Source: Leisingera sp. ANG59 (GTDB lineage: Bacteria; Pseudomonadota; Alphaproteobacteria; Rhodobacterales; Rhodobacteraceae). Taken from it: a stretch of 64,000 bases of DNA. The stretch spans positions 321,552 to 385,551 of the forward strand of contig NZ_WLCM01000001.1 in NCBI RefSeq assembly GCF_013317235.1, written 5' to 3'. Made by a program: the position numbers and the translations under genes. This document shows positions 28,557-37,434 of the stretch, one piece after another. Each line of letters starts with the position of its first letter. Positions within the stretch are counted from its first letter, which is position 1. Below the pieces are notes generated by a model. The model saw only the letters and a list, made by a program, of their open reading frames with translations. It made no database searches and was not told where the DNA came from.

Positions 28557-29150
28557 ATGTCCCTCTCTCAGGCCTTGCAGGCCGCCCGTGATCTGCACAC
28601 AAAACTACCCGCCTTGAGGGAGTTCGCGCCTTGGCCCAGTGATCTTGAGCCCGCCGCGCTGGGACCCGTGACGATGCCTGCGCAAGACCAGGTGGCGGGG
28701 TTCACCCAGCAAGGCACGGCTGAGACCCAGCCCTTGATCGATGCGCTGCACACCGCGGCAGGCGAGGCGCATTGGACGCAAACCTACACCGAGGCCGAGG
28801 TGGGCGCGCATTTCCTGCAGAACTACGGCTATTTCGAGCTGTTCGGACCGACCGGCCATTTCCGCAGCACCCAGCTGCGCGGCTATATCGCCTATTGGGG
28901 CGCCGGGCTGAAATACGACTGGCACAGCCACGAGGCCGAGGAACTCTATGTGGTGCTCGGCGGCGGGGCGCAGTTCCTGACCGAAGAGAATGAGAGCTGG
29001 CTGGGCGCGGGCGACACGCGTCTGCATGGCGGCTGGCAGCCGCATGCGATGAATACCGAAGCTGAGCCGATCCTGACTTATGTCCTGTGGCGTGGTGCCG
29101 GGCTCACCGGCCTGCCGCTGATGGGCGGCTCGCGGGAAGTTGCGGCCTAG
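28557..29150 (+). CDS. dddQ: DddQ-type dimethylsulfoniopropionate (DMSP) lyase, cupin
   Basis: Cleaves DMSP into dimethyl sulfide and acrylate. ATG at 28557 is preferred because AAAGGAG precedes it by 7 bp, giving 197 residues. The C-terminal cupin contains YDWHSHEAEELY, placing Tyr120, His123, His125, Glu129 and Tyr131, with His163 in GWQPHAM. This is the set, and as I recall the same numbering, described for Ruegeria lacuscaerulensis DddQ: His125, Glu129 and His163 bind the metal and Tyr131 acts as base. The long helical N-terminal half also fits DddQ rather than DddW or DddK. No dmd, ddd or acrylate-handling gene adjoins it, so the physiological role is less certain than the family. Confidence 0.8.
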   Translation: MSLSQALQAARDLHTKLPALREFAPWPSDLEPAALGPVTMPAQDQVAGFTQQGTAETQPLIDALHTAAGEAHWTQTYTEAEVGAHFLQNYGYFELFGPTGHFRSTQLRGYIAYWGAGLKYDWHSHEAEELYVVLGGGAQFLTEENESWLGAGDTRLHGGWQPHAMNTEAEPILTYVLWRGAGLTGLPLMGGSREVAA

Positions 29151-29153
29151 GCA

Positions 29154-29179
29154 GGAAACGGCCCTGAACGGCCGTTTCC
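29154..29179 (+). terminator. Probable terminator of the DMSP lyase gene
   Basis: Ten-bp stem GGAAACGGCC / GGCCGTTTCC with a CTGAAC loop 4 bp after the stop codon. The following T content is poor, so termination efficiency is uncertain. Confidence 0.55.
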
Positions 29180-29269
29180 CGCAAGGCGTCACAACGCTGT
29201 CACAGATCTGTTGCATAGAGCGCTGCCGGCCTTATCTGGCCGGGTAACACCAGACGGAGACCCGCCCAG

Positions 29270-30148
29270 ATGCAGGCACAGCGCCATCTTGCCCGCGACA
29301 TTTCCTACGCCCATTCCGCCTCGACCCGTGCCGGACGCGCGGTGATCCGGCTGATGGAGAATTCTACCGGCCGGCTGAACCTGATCCGCCGCGCCGCCGG
29401 GTATGAGCAGGAAGTTGCGGCGGGCCGCAACTTCTGGACCGTGATGGCAGAGCGCTACGGGCTGACACTGGATATCGCCGGCGGCGCGCTGAGCAATATC
29501 CCGCTGGACAAGCCGGTGATCCTTATCGCCAACCACCCCTACGGTATCCTCGACGGGCTGATGATGGGGCACATCCTGGCCGAAACCCGCGGCGACTTCC
29601 GCATTCTGGCGAACCAAGTGTTCCGCCGGGCGGAAGACCTGAACAAGGTGGTCCTGCCGGTGGATTTTGCGAAGACGAAGGAAGCCATGCGCACCAACCT
29701 GGAGACCCGCAAGGAAGCGCTCAGCTATCTGGGGCAGGGCGACGCCATCGGCATTTTTCCGGGCGGCACCGTCTCTACCGCCGCGCGTCCCTTGGGGCAT
29801 CCGATGGATCCCGGCTGGCGCGGCTTCACTGCCCGGATGATTGCCAAGTCCGATGCGGTGGTGGTGCCGGTGTTCTTTGACGGCCACACCTCGCGCCTGT
29901 TCCAGATCGCCAGCCACCTGCACGCGACCCTGCGCATGGGACTGTTGATCCAGGAGTTCCGCAAGCGTGTCGACACCCCGGTCCGGGTGGTGATCGGCGA
30001 GCCCATTGGCCGCGGCGTTCTGGCGCCGCTGGCGGGTGATACAAAAGCCCTTATGGATTTCTTGCGCAAAGCCACGTATGAGCTTTCTCCAGAACCTCTC
30101 AAATCCTATGCGTACGGGTTTGAGTTCGAAGAGAAACACCGCGCGTGA
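29270..30148 (+). CDS. PlsC-like lysophospholipid/1-acylglycerol-3-phosphate acyltransferase
   Basis: Membrane-associated acyltransferase of 292 residues. The catalytic NHPYGILDGLMM near residue 85 fits the HX4D motif of glycerolipid acyltransferases, and IGIFPGGTVSTAARP near 160 fits the second acceptor-binding block (FPEGT-like, here FPGGT). It could acylate lysophosphatidate or, in Roseobacters, contribute to ornithine/glutamine lipid synthesis, but substrate cannot be read from sequence. GGAG precedes the ATG. murI begins 10 bp after the stop, suggesting an operon. Confidence 0.85.
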   Translation: MQAQRHLARDISYAHSASTRAGRAVIRLMENSTGRLNLIRRAAGYEQEVAAGRNFWTVMAERYGLTLDIAGGALSNIPLDKPVILIANHPYGILDGLMMGHILAETRGDFRILANQVFRRAEDLNKVVLPVDFAKTKEAMRTNLETRKEALSYLGQGDAIGIFPGGTVSTAARPLGHPMDPGWRGFTARMIAKSDAVVVPVFFDGHTSRLFQIASHLHATLRMGLLIQEFRKRVDTPVRVVIGEPIGRGVLAPLAGDTKALMDFLRKATYELSPEPLKSYAYGFEFEEKHRA

Positions 30149-30157
30149 GAAGGCGAC

Positions 30158-30967
30158 ATGGCTGTAGGCATCTTTGATTCAGGCCTGGGCGGGCTGACCG
30201 TCCTGGAGGCGGCGCAAAAGCGCCTGCCGGATGTGGATTTCCTCTATTTCGGCGACAACGCCCGTGCGCCCTATGGCGTACGCGACGCGGAGGATGTGTA
30301 TCAGCTGACCAAATCCGCGGTTGCCGACATGTGGGACAAGGGCTGCGATCTGGTGATCCTGGCCTGCAACACCGCCTCAGCCGCCGCGCTGCGCCGGATG
30401 CAGGAGGGCGGGCTGCCCGCAGGCAAGCGGGTGCTGGGCGTCTTTGTGCCGCTCATCGAGGCGCTGACCGAACGGCAGTGGGGCGACAACTCGCCGCCGC
30501 GCGAGGTGGAGGTGAAGCACGTCGCGCTGTTTGCCACCCCGGCCACCGTCGCCAGCCGCGCTTTCCAGCGGGAATTGGCATTCCGCGCCATCGGCGTTGA
30601 TGTCGAGGCGCAGGCCTGCGGCGGCGTTGTCGATGCGATCGAGGACGGCGATATGATCCTGGCCGAAGCGCTGGTGCGCTCCCACGTCGATGCGCTGAAA
30701 CGCAAGATGCCGCATCCGGAGGCCGCGATCCTCGGCTGCACCCATTACCCTCTGATGGAACAGACCTTTCAGGAGGCGCTGGGGCCGGACGTCAAGGTCT
30801 TCAGCCAGGGCAGCCTGGTGGCCGACAGCCTGGCGGATTACCTGCAGCGGCATCCAAACATGTACGGAAATGGCGGCGGCGGGTTCTTTACCACCGGCAA
30901 CCCGGGCCGCGTCAGCGACCGCGCGACCCAGTTCCTCCGACGGGAAATCACCTTTCAGGCAGCCTGA
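30158..30967 (+). CDS. murI: Glutamate racemase
   Basis: Supplies D-glutamate for peptidoglycan. The 269-residue protein has both catalytic cysteines: [13 protein letters not shown] near residue 70 and [10 protein letters not shown] near 195, plus the N-terminal [15 protein letters not shown]. Cofactor-independent racemase, full length. AAGGCG lies just upstream of the ATG and the acyltransferase gene ends 10 bp before. Confidence 0.95.
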   Translation: MAVGIFDSGLGGLTVLEAAQKRLPDVDFLYFGDNARAPYGVRDAEDVYQLTKSAVADMWDKGCDLVILACNTASAAALRRMQEGGLPAGKRVLGVFVPLIEALTERQWGDNSPPREVEVKHVALFATPATVASRAFQRELAFRAIGVDVEAQACGGVVDAIEDGDMILAEALVRSHVDALKRKMPHPEAAILGCTHYPLMEQTFQEALGPDVKVFSQGSLVADSLADYLQRHPNMYGNGGGGFFTTGNPGRVSDRATQFLRREITFQAA

Positions 30968-31080
30968 CAGCATCCGCCCGGAACCTTGTTCCAGGTCAAA
31001 GTGCGCGGGCGCAGTTTTCCCTATTTCTCTCCGCAGATGGCTGCGGAACCGGCATATCACATCGAAAGACGAGGTCTGAC

Positions 31081-32109
31081 ATGACCCATAAAGTGGCTAT
31101 CCTTGGCGCTTCCGGCTACACCGGCGCCGAACTGGTGCGGCTGATCGCCCAGCACCCGAACATCGAGATCGCAGCGCTCTCCGCCGACCGCAAGGCCGGT
31201 ATGACCATGGCCGAAGTGTTCCCGCACCTGCGCCATATGGAGCTGCCGGTGCTGTGCAAGATCGACGAGATCGACTTTGCGGGTATCGACCTCTGCTTCT
31301 GCGCTCTGCCGCACAAGACCAGCCAGGAAGTGATCGCGGCACTGCCGAATGATCTGAAAATCGTCGATCTGTCGGCGGACTTCCGGCTGCGCGACCCGGC
31401 CGAATACGAGAAATGGTACGGCAACCCCCACGCCGCGCTGGAGCAGCAGGAAGAAGCGGTTTACGGCCTCACCGAGTTTTACCGGGAAGAAATCAAGGCC
31501 GCGCGCCTCGTGGCTGGCACCGGCTGCAACGCTGCCACCGGCCAGTTTGCCCTGCGGCCGCTGATCGCGGCAGGCGTTATCGACCTGGACGAGATCATCC
31601 TGGACCTGAAATGCGCTGTCTCCGGCGCCGGCCGCTCGCTCAAGGAAAACCTGCTACATGCGGAGCTGAGCGAGGGCTACAACGCCTATGCGATCGGCGG
31701 CACCCACCGGCACCTGGGCGAGTTTGACCAGGAATTCAGCAAAATCGCCGGCCGCCCAGTCAAGGTGCAGTTCACCCCACATCTGCTGCCCGCCAACCGC
31801 GGCATCCTGGCCACCGTCTATGTCAAGGGCGATGCGCAGGCCATTCACGAGACCTTTGCCAAGGCCTATGCCGATGAGCCCTTCATCGAGCTTCTGCCGT
31901 TTGGCGAGGCGCCGAGCACCCATCATGTGCGCGGCTCGAACTTCTGCCATATCGGTGTTGCGCAGGACCGGATCGAAGGCCGCGCCATCGTCTTTGCGGC
32001 ACTGGATAACCTGACAAAAGGAAGCAGCGGCCAGGCCTTGCAGAACGCAAACCTGATGTTAGGTGAGGAAGAGACCGAGGGCCTGATGATGGCGCCACTG
32101 TTCCCGTAA
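31081..32109 (+). CDS. argC: N-acetyl-gamma-glutamyl-phosphate reductase
   Basis: Third step of arginine synthesis, NADPH-dependent reduction to N-acetylglutamate semialdehyde. The 342-residue protein begins [18 protein letters not shown] (NADP Rossmann motif) and has the active-site Cys in [17 protein letters not shown] near residue 148, where many homologues read [21 protein letters not shown] and [10 protein letters not shown] are conserved in the family. ACGAGG precedes the ATG. It is followed by ccmE after 38 bp, probably co-transcribed. Confidence 0.93.
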   Translation: MTHKVAILGASGYTGAELVRLIAQHPNIEIAALSADRKAGMTMAEVFPHLRHMELPVLCKIDEIDFAGIDLCFCALPHKTSQEVIAALPNDLKIVDLSADFRLRDPAEYEKWYGNPHAALEQQEEAVYGLTEFYREEIKAARLVAGTGCNAATGQFALRPLIAAGVIDLDEIILDLKCAVSGAGRSLKENLLHAELSEGYNAYAIGGTHRHLGEFDQEFSKIAGRPVKVQFTPHLLPANRGILATVYVKGDAQAIHETFAKAYADEPFIELLPFGEAPSTHHVRGSNFCHIGVAQDRIEGRAIVFAALDNLTKGSSGQALQNANLMLGEEETEGLMMAPLFP

Positions 32110-32147
32110 CCGGGGCGGCGCTGAATTGGGCCTGAATAGAGGACACC

Positions 32148-32591
32148 ATGAAGAATCTGAAGAAACAGCGCCGTATCCAGGTCATCGCGGTTGCCGCGGT
32201 GGCCCTGATCGTGGCCACCGCCCTGATCGGTTATGCCATGCGGGACGGGATCAACTACTTCCGCTCGCCCAGTCAGGTGGCCGAAGCGCCGCCGAAACCG
32301 TCCGAGGTGTTCCGCATCGGCGGGCTGGTGGCCGAAGGCTCGCTGCAGCGCGGCCAGGGCGAGACCGTGCGCTTTGCCGTCACCGACGGCGGCGCCACGG
32401 TTCAGGTGGCCTACACCGGCGTTCTGCCCGACCTGTTTGAGGAGAACCAGGGCATGGTCGGCACCGGAAGCTACGTGAACGGCGTGTTCGAAGCCACTGA
32501 AATCCTGGCAAAACACGACGAAACCTACATGCCCAAGGAAGTCATGGATGCGCTGAAGGAGCAGGGGGTTTATCAGGAGCCCGAGACCTGA
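32148..32591 (+). CDS. ccmE: Cytochrome c maturation heme chaperone CcmE
   Basis: Membrane-anchored periplasmic heme carrier of 147 residues. One N-terminal transmembrane segment spans about residues 10-28; the OB-fold domain follows, ending in ILAKHDETYMPKE, in which the His (about residue 125) forms the covalent heme bond and Tyr ligates iron. AGAGGAC precedes the ATG. The rest of the visible ccm genes (ccmF, ccmH) lie 1.5 kb downstream beyond a terminator and two lysis-type genes; ccmABCD are not in the window. Confidence 0.95.
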   Translation: MKNLKKQRRIQVIAVAAVALIVATALIGYAMRDGINYFRSPSQVAEAPPKPSEVFRIGGLVAEGSLQRGQGETVRFAVTDGGATVQVAYTGVLPDLFEENQGMVGTGSYVNGVFEATEILAKHDETYMPKEVMDALKEQGVYQEPET

Positions 32592-32627
32592 TCTTTGCAG
32601 TCGGCACAGAGCGCTGCCGCCCCAAAG

Positions 32628-32649
32628 ACGCCTCCCTTCCGGGGGGCGT
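32628..32649 (+). terminator. Rho-independent terminator of ccmE
   Basis: Stem ACGCCTCCC / GGGGGGCGT (one wobble pair) with a TTCC loop and a short T run, 37 bp after the ccmE stop. It separates ccmE from the endolysin gene. Confidence 0.78.
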
Positions 32650-32654
32650 TTTGC

Positions 32655-32685
32655 GTTGGGCCGGGCGCCGCGCGATGCGCGGCGC
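32655..32685. repeat. REP-like palindromic repeat, copy 2
   Basis: GTTGGGCC followed by the hairpin GCGCCGCGC-GAT-GCGCGGCGC. It matches copy 1 at 28387-28417 in the leader and first arm while the loops differ, the pattern expected of a dispersed REP element. Confidence 0.5.
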
Positions 32686-32706
32686 GGCAGCGCCTTGCGG
32701 GGGTGT

Positions 32707-32724
32707 TGCGTACCCTGCGTACGG
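32707..32724 (+). repeat. 9-bp tandem direct repeat upstream of the endolysin gene
   Basis: TGCGTACCC followed immediately by TGCGTACGG, 63 bp before the endolysin ATG at 32788. Two adjacent 9-mers could be an activator site; no protein is assigned. Confidence 0.4.
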
Positions 32725-32787
32725 TGGTGTCAGGGGATCTTAGCGTCTGTTCGTCAGTATGACCCAAACCTGAAGTGGTGAGGTGAC

Positions 32788-33399
32788 ATGCTGACAGTAA
32801 CTGAGATTGCAGAACAGATCGTGGCGCGCGAAGGCGGTTTTGTGAATGATCCGGATGATCCGGGCGGCGCCACCAAACACGGGGTGACCGTTGGCACAAT
32901 GCGGCGGCTGGGGCTGGATCTCACCGGCGACGGGACAGTCGGGGTTGAAGACGTCAGGGAGCTGAATCGCAGGCAGGCGGTGGAGATTTTCACGCGCCAT
33001 TATTTCGAAGCCCCCCGGATTGCCAGCCTGCCGGCCTGTCTGCACGCAACAGTGTTCGACATGTACGTAAATGCCGGCAGCAATGCGGTGCGTATCCTGC
33101 AGCGCTTGCTGCGGGATATGGGGTTTGCCGTTACCGTGGATGGCGCCATCGGACCGCAGACCGCCTCCGCGGCAGAGCAGGCGGCCTTGGTTGACGCTGA
33201 CGGCCTGCGCGACGCTTACGGAATTGCCCGCCGCAATTACTATTTCCGCCTGGCGGACCGCCGCGCCGCCAGCCGCAAATTCGCCCGCGCCCGCGACGGC
33301 ACCAAGGGCGGCTGGATCAAACGGGCGGAGGAATTCATCTCAGCCCAGTACCACCTCAGCCGCCAGGCGTTTCAGCGGAGGACGGCGGCATGGGGCTGA
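32788..33399 (+). CDS. Endolysin-type N-acetylmuramidase (glycoside hydrolase family 108)
   Basis: Peptidoglycan-cleaving enzyme of 203 residues with no signal peptide. The N-terminal IVAREGGFVNDPDDPGGAT carries the GH108 catalytic Glu in the EGG motif; a C-terminal peptidoglycan-binding half follows (MYVNAGSNAVRILQRLL through TVDGAIGPQTASAAEQ). A good GAGGTG ribosome site precedes the ATG. The holin gene overlaps its end by 10 bp. Lacking a secretion signal, it needs a holin to reach the wall, as in phages and gene transfer agents. No other phage genes surround the pair, which sits between ccmE and ccmF. Confidence 0.88.
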   Translation: MLTVTEIAEQIVAREGGFVNDPDDPGGATKHGVTVGTMRRLGLDLTGDGTVGVEDVRELNRRQAVEIFTRHYFEAPRIASLPACLHATVFDMYVNAGSNAVRILQRLLRDMGFAVTVDGAIGPQTASAAEQAALVDADGLRDAYGIARRNYYFRLADRRAASRKFARARDGTKGGWIKRAEEFISAQYHLSRQAFQRRTAAWG

Positions 33400-33965
33400 T
33401 CACCGATGTCTTTGCGTTGCTTTTTGGAAGCCCGCGCAATGCCTTGCAGGAAACTGTTGAGATATTCCGGGAAAACGCCGAAGCCAGTGCAGAACGGGCA
33501 CATGAGATGCAGGGTGCCGCGCTGAGCCAGCTGGCAGCCGAATTCCAATACGGCGGCAAAAGCCGGTTTGACCGGTTCATGGATGGCGTGAACAGGCTGC
33601 CGCGTCCCTTGCTGGCACTTGGAACTCTTGCGCTGATGGCGACAGCCTTGTCGGATCCGGTCTGGTTTGCTGCAAGAATGCAAGGGCTGGCGCTGGTGCC
33701 GGAGCCACTGTGGTGGCTCTTGGGCGTCATCGTCTCCTTCTACTTCGGCGCGCGCCACCAGATGAAAAGCCAGGAGTTCCAGCAGGGGCTGGCCGCCAGC
33801 ATGGCACGGGCGCCGCAGGTGGCCCGCAACATCGCAGCGCTGGAAAGCGTGCGGGCAGACTCGCCTGCCGCCGCCGCTACTGGCACCGATGCCGCTGCCC
33901 GGCTGGACGCCACCGAAACGGAGGTCAACCCGGCCTTGCGGGCCTGGAAAGCCCGCCGCGGCTGA
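33390..33965 (+). CDS. Holin family protein
   Basis: Small membrane protein of 191 residues paired with the endolysin. Two clear hydrophobic helices lie at about residues 73-90 (LLALGTLALMATALS) and 105-123 (LWWLLGVIVSFYFGA), between a charged N-terminal domain and a disordered Ala-rich tail (SPAAAATGTDAAARL). This fits the 3-TM holin family seen in rhodobacterial phages and gene transfer agents. CGGAGGAC precedes the ATG, which lies inside the endolysin ORF. Confidence 0.82.
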   Translation: MGLITDVFALLFGSPRNALQETVEIFRENAEASAERAHEMQGAALSQLAAEFQYGGKSRFDRFMDGVNRLPRPLLALGTLALMATALSDPVWFAARMQGLALVPEPLWWLLGVIVSFYFGARHQMKSQEFQQGLAASMARAPQVARNIAALESVRADSPAAAATGTDAAARLDATETEVNPALRAWKARRG

Positions 33966-34073
33966 TCACAATTTGCCCTCTGCGGCGGCGTGGCGCGGCG
34001 TTTACCATTGGCCCTCCCGTCAGACAGGCGTATAGGAAAACCCAATCCTTTCAGAGCATGGACACCCCGGCAA

Positions 34074-36038
34074 ATGATCACAGAACTCGGACATTTCGCC
34101 CTAATTCTCGCCTTCATGATTGCCATCGTGCAGGCCATTATCCCCTTGATCGGCGCGCACAAACGCTGGCCCGGCTGGATGGCCGTGGCGGAACCGGCTG
34201 CACAGGCGCAGTTCCTGTTCACCGCCTTTGCCTTTGGCGCGCTGATGTGGGCCTTCATCACTTCCGACTTCTCGCTGAAACTGGTGACGCTGAACAGCCA
34301 CTCGGCCAAGCCGATGCTCTACAAAATCTCCGGCACCTGGGGGAACCACGAGGGCTCGATGCTGTTGTGGGTGCTGATCGTCAGCCTGTTCGGGGCCATG
34401 GCATCCGTCTTCGGCGGCGGGCTGCCGCCGACACTGAAGGCACGGGTTCTGTCGGTTCAGGCCGCCATCGGAGTTGCGTTTTTTGCCTTCATCCTGTTCA
34501 CCTCGAACCCGTTCCTGCGGCTGACAGTGCCGCCGTTTGACGGGCAGGACCTGAACCCGCTCTTGCAGGACCCGGGCCTCGCCTTCCACCCGCCGTTCCT
34601 CTACCTCGGCTATGTGGGGCTTTCGATGGCGTTCTCCTTTGCCGTTGCCGCCCTGATCGAAGGTCGCGTCGACGCCGCCTGGGGCCGCTGGGTGCGGCCC
34701 TGGACTCTGGCGGCCTGGATCTTCCTGACCATCGGCATCGCGCTGGGTTCATGGTGGGCCTATTACGAACTGGGCTGGGGCGGGTTCTGGTTTTGGGACC
34801 CGGTTGAAAACGCCTCCTTCATGCCCTGGCTTCTGGCGGCGGCGCTGCTGCACTCGGCCATCGTGGTGGAAAAGCGGGAAGCCCTGAAAAGCTGGACTAT
34901 CCTGCTGGCGATCCTGGCTTTCGGCTTCTCGCTGATCGGCACCTTCATCGTGCGCTCCGGCATCATCACCAGCGTGCACGCCTTTGCCAACGACCCGGAG
35001 CGCGGCGTGTTCATCCTGTTCATCCTGGCGTTTTTCACCGGCGGCGCGCTGACGCTGTTTGCCGCCCGCGCCCAGGCGATGGAGGCCAAGGGGCTGTTTG
35101 GCATGGTCAGCCGCGAAACCGCGCTGGTGGCCAATAACATACTGCTGGCCGTCAGCTGCTTCGTGGTTTTCTTCGGCACCGTCTGGCCGATCGTCGCAGA
35201 GATGCTCTTTGCCCGCAAGCTGAGCGTCGGCGCGCCGTTCTTCAACTCTGCCTTCACCCCGTTCATGGTGGTGCTGGGGCTGATTATGCCGGTCGGGGCC
35301 ATGCTGCCGTGGAAACGCGGCCGGGTCGGAAAGGCCGCCTGGCAGCTGCGCTATGTGTTTCTGCTGGCGGTGTCACTGGGCGTTCTGGCCTGGGCTATAC
35401 AGTCCGGCAAGTCGGCGCTGGGTCCGGTGGGGCTTTTCCTCGGCTCCTGGATGGTGTTTGGCGCACTGGCCGATCTTTGGCAGCGCAGCGGCAAATCGAA
35501 CCGTCTGCAGCGGATGCTGCGGTTGCCGCGGGCAGACTGGGGCAAGGCCGTAGCCCATGGCGGTTTGGGCATCACCATCTTTGCCATCGCGGGCCTGACG
35601 GCCTGGGAGCAGGAGGACATCCGCGTTGCCCGCATCGGCGAGCCGTTTGAGGTGGGCGCCTTCACCCTGATGCTGACCGACGTCAGCCGCGAGCAAGGTC
35701 CGAACTACTTCACCACCATGGGCCGTGTCGAAGTCACCCGCCAAGGGCGACCCGAGGCGGTTATGTTCCCGGAGAAACGCGACTACCCGGTGGCCAAGAT
35801 GCCCACCACCGAAGCGGCCATCGACTATCGCGTGACTCGCGACCTCTATGTTGTGCTGGGTGACCAGCAGGCGGACGGCAGCTGGACCATGCGCACCTAT
35901 ATCAAACCCTTTGCCAACTGGATCTGGGCGGGCTGCATCCTGATGTCGCTCGGCGGGCTCCTGAGCCTCAGCGACCGGCGCTTCCGGGTGGCGGCGGGTG
36001 CGCGCAAGACACCATCGGCGGGAGTGCCAGCGGAATGA
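34074..36038 (+). CDS. ccmF: Cytochrome c heme lyase subunit CcmF
   Basis: Multi-spanning membrane protein of 654 residues from the chosen ATG at 34074 (MITELGHFALILAFMIAI); the longer in-frame version adds an unrelated arginine-rich N terminus. The WWD heme-handling motif WGGFWFWDPVENASFMPWL lies near residue 235, with GTWGNHEGSMLLWVL near 85. About 14 transmembrane helices are predicted. CcmF ligates heme from CcmE onto apocytochromes together with CcmH; ccmH overlaps its end by 4 bp. Confidence 0.95.
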   Translation: MITELGHFALILAFMIAIVQAIIPLIGAHKRWPGWMAVAEPAAQAQFLFTAFAFGALMWAFITSDFSLKLVTLNSHSAKPMLYKISGTWGNHEGSMLLWVLIVSLFGAMASVFGGGLPPTLKARVLSVQAAIGVAFFAFILFTSNPFLRLTVPPFDGQDLNPLLQDPGLAFHPPFLYLGYVGLSMAFSFAVAALIEGRVDAAWGRWVRPWTLAAWIFLTIGIALGSWWAYYELGWGGFWFWDPVENASFMPWLLAAALLHSAIVVEKREALKSWTILLAILAFGFSLIGTFIVRSGIITSVHAFANDPERGVFILFILAFFTGGALTLFAARAQAMEAKGLFGMVSRETALVANNILLAVSCFVVFFGTVWPIVAEMLFARKLSVGAPFFNSAFTPFMVVLGLIMPVGAMLPWKRGRVGKAAWQLRYVFLLAVSLGVLAWAIQSGKSALGPVGLFLGSWMVFGALADLWQRSGKSNRLQRMLRLPRADWGKAVAHGGLGITIFAIAGLTAWEQEDIRVARIGEPFEVGAFTLMLTDVSREQGPNYFTTMGRVEVTRQGRPEAVMFPEKRDYPVAKMPTTEAAIDYRVTRDLYVVLGDQQADGSWTMRTYIKPFANWIWAGCILMSLGGLLSLSDRRFRVAAGARKTPSAGVPAE

Positions 36039-36517
36039 AACAGATACGTCTTTTGGTCCTTGCCCTGGCGGCGATGATGGCTATGGCCGTGTTCGTTCCG
36101 GCGCCGGTGCTGGCGGTGGAGCCGGATGAGGTGCTGGAGGACCCGGTGCTGGAGGCCCGCGCCCGCGAGCTGTCCGAAGGGTTGCGCTGCCTGGTCTGCC
36201 GCAATGAAAGCATCGACGAATCCAACGCCGATCTGGCCCGCGACCTGCGGGTGCTGCTGCGTGAGCGGCTGGTGGCCGGAGACAGCGACCGCGAGGCAAT
36301 CGATTTCATTGTTGACCGTTACGGCGAATACGTGCTGCTGAAGCCCACGGCACGCGGGGCCAACCTGCTGCTTTGGGCGGCAGGTCCCCTGATGCTGCTG
36401 GCGGCGCTGGTGATTGGTGTCTTCTATGTCCGCAGCCGCGCGCAGTCGCCCAAGGCGGCTGAACAGCAGCTGAGCGCTGAAGAGCAGGAACGGCTCAAGA
36501 AAATCCTGGAGGATTGA
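36035..36517 (+). CDS. ccmH: Cytochrome c maturation protein CcmH/CcmL
   Basis: Thiol-disulfide protein of 160 residues that reduces apocytochrome CXXCH motifs. A signal peptide (residues 1-27, ending VLAV) is followed by LRCLVCRNESIDES with the redox CxxC (LRCxxC motif) near residue 52, and one membrane helix lies at about 110-128. The ATG overlaps the ccmF stop, indicating coupling. It is short: the TPR part (CcmI-like) is absent here. Confidence 0.93.
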   Translation: MKQIRLLVLALAAMMAMAVFVPAPVLAVEPDEVLEDPVLEARARELSEGLRCLVCRNESIDESNADLARDLRVLLRERLVAGDSDREAIDFIVDRYGEYVLLKPTARGANLLLWAAGPLMLLAALVIGVFYVRSRAQSPKAAEQQLSAEEQERLKKILED

Positions 36518-36627
36518 CGCCGGGTCTGCCTTTCCGGCCCGCGCGCTTTGCGCCACCATGCCTGCCAACCGGCTGCGGCGGCAGACAGATCCCGCGGTCC
36601 AGGACTTCAGTTAGGTAGGGCACTCCG

Positions 36628-37407
36628 ATGGAATACAAAGAAATCCTGTTTTCGCTGCTGGACGGGCTGGCGGTGATCACGCTGAACCGGGAGGCGCGCA
36701 AGAACGCGCTGACCAGCCGGATGCGCTCTGAGATCACCCATGCGATGCGGCTGGCCGCGGGCGAGGCGCGGGCAGTGGTTCTGACCGGCGCAGGCGATGC
36801 CTTCTGCTCCGGCCAGGATCTGAGCGATGCGGGCAGCAACGGCGGCCCGCTCGACCTGGAGCGCACTCTGCGCGATGAGTATCTGCCGATGCTGCAGGCG
36901 ATCTACGACTGTCCGGTGCCGGTGGTGGCGGCGGTCAATGGCGCCGCAGCCGGGGCAGGGGCCAACCTGGCGCTGGCGGCGGATGTGGTGATTGCCTGCA
37001 AAAGCGCGTTCTTCATGCAAGCCTTCACCAGGATCGGGCTGATCCCCGATGCCGGCGGCACCTGGTTCCTGCCGCGCCAGATCGGCCTGGCCAAGGCAAT
37101 GGGGGCGGCCCTGTTTGCCGACCGCATCAGCGCCCAGCAGGCTAGCGACTGGGGGATGATCTGGGAAGCGGTGCCGGACACGGAATTCGAAGCGCATTGG
37201 CGGCAGCGCGCAGCCTATCTGGCCAGCGGCCCCAGCAAGGCCTTTGCCGCCACCAAATCCGCCCTGCGCGAAAGCTATGGCCGAACCCTGGCAGAACAGC
37301 TGTCTGAAGAGGCGCATTTGCAGGGGCAATGCGGCAAGACACGTGATTTCCTGGAGGGGGTCACGGCCTTCATGGAAAAACGCCCCGCGAAATTCGAGGG
37401 GCGCTGA
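36628..37407 (+). CDS. Enoyl-CoA hydratase/isomerase family protein
   Basis: Crotonase-fold enzyme of 259 residues. Oxyanion segments are FCSGQDLSDAGS near residue 55 and NGAAAGAGANLALAADVVIA near 105; the expected second catalytic residue region FTRIGLIPDAGGTWFLPR follows near 132 with Asp in place of one of the two hydratase glutamates. That pattern resembles PaaG-type isomerases involved in phenylacetate or 2-oxepin ring handling. The assignment to PaaG is suggestive only. It is the last gene before the convergent RTX-like protein. Confidence 0.85.
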   Translation: MEYKEILFSLLDGLAVITLNREARKNALTSRMRSEITHAMRLAAGEARAVVLTGAGDAFCSGQDLSDAGSNGGPLDLERTLRDEYLPMLQAIYDCPVPVVAAVNGAAAGAGANLALAADVVIACKSAFFMQAFTRIGLIPDAGGTWFLPRQIGLAKAMGAALFADRISAQQASDWGMIWEAVPDTEFEAHWRQRAAYLASGPSKAFAATKSALRESYGRTLAEQLSEEAHLQGQCGKTRDFLEGVTAFMEKRPAKFEGR

Positions 37408-37434
37408 GAGCCGAAAAAGGAAAGCCAGGCCGCA

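Noticed and set aside
32788..33965. Endolysin and holin as remnant of a prophage
   Set aside because: No integrase, capsid, tail, att repeat or composition shift around them; both genes are intact and overlap neatly.
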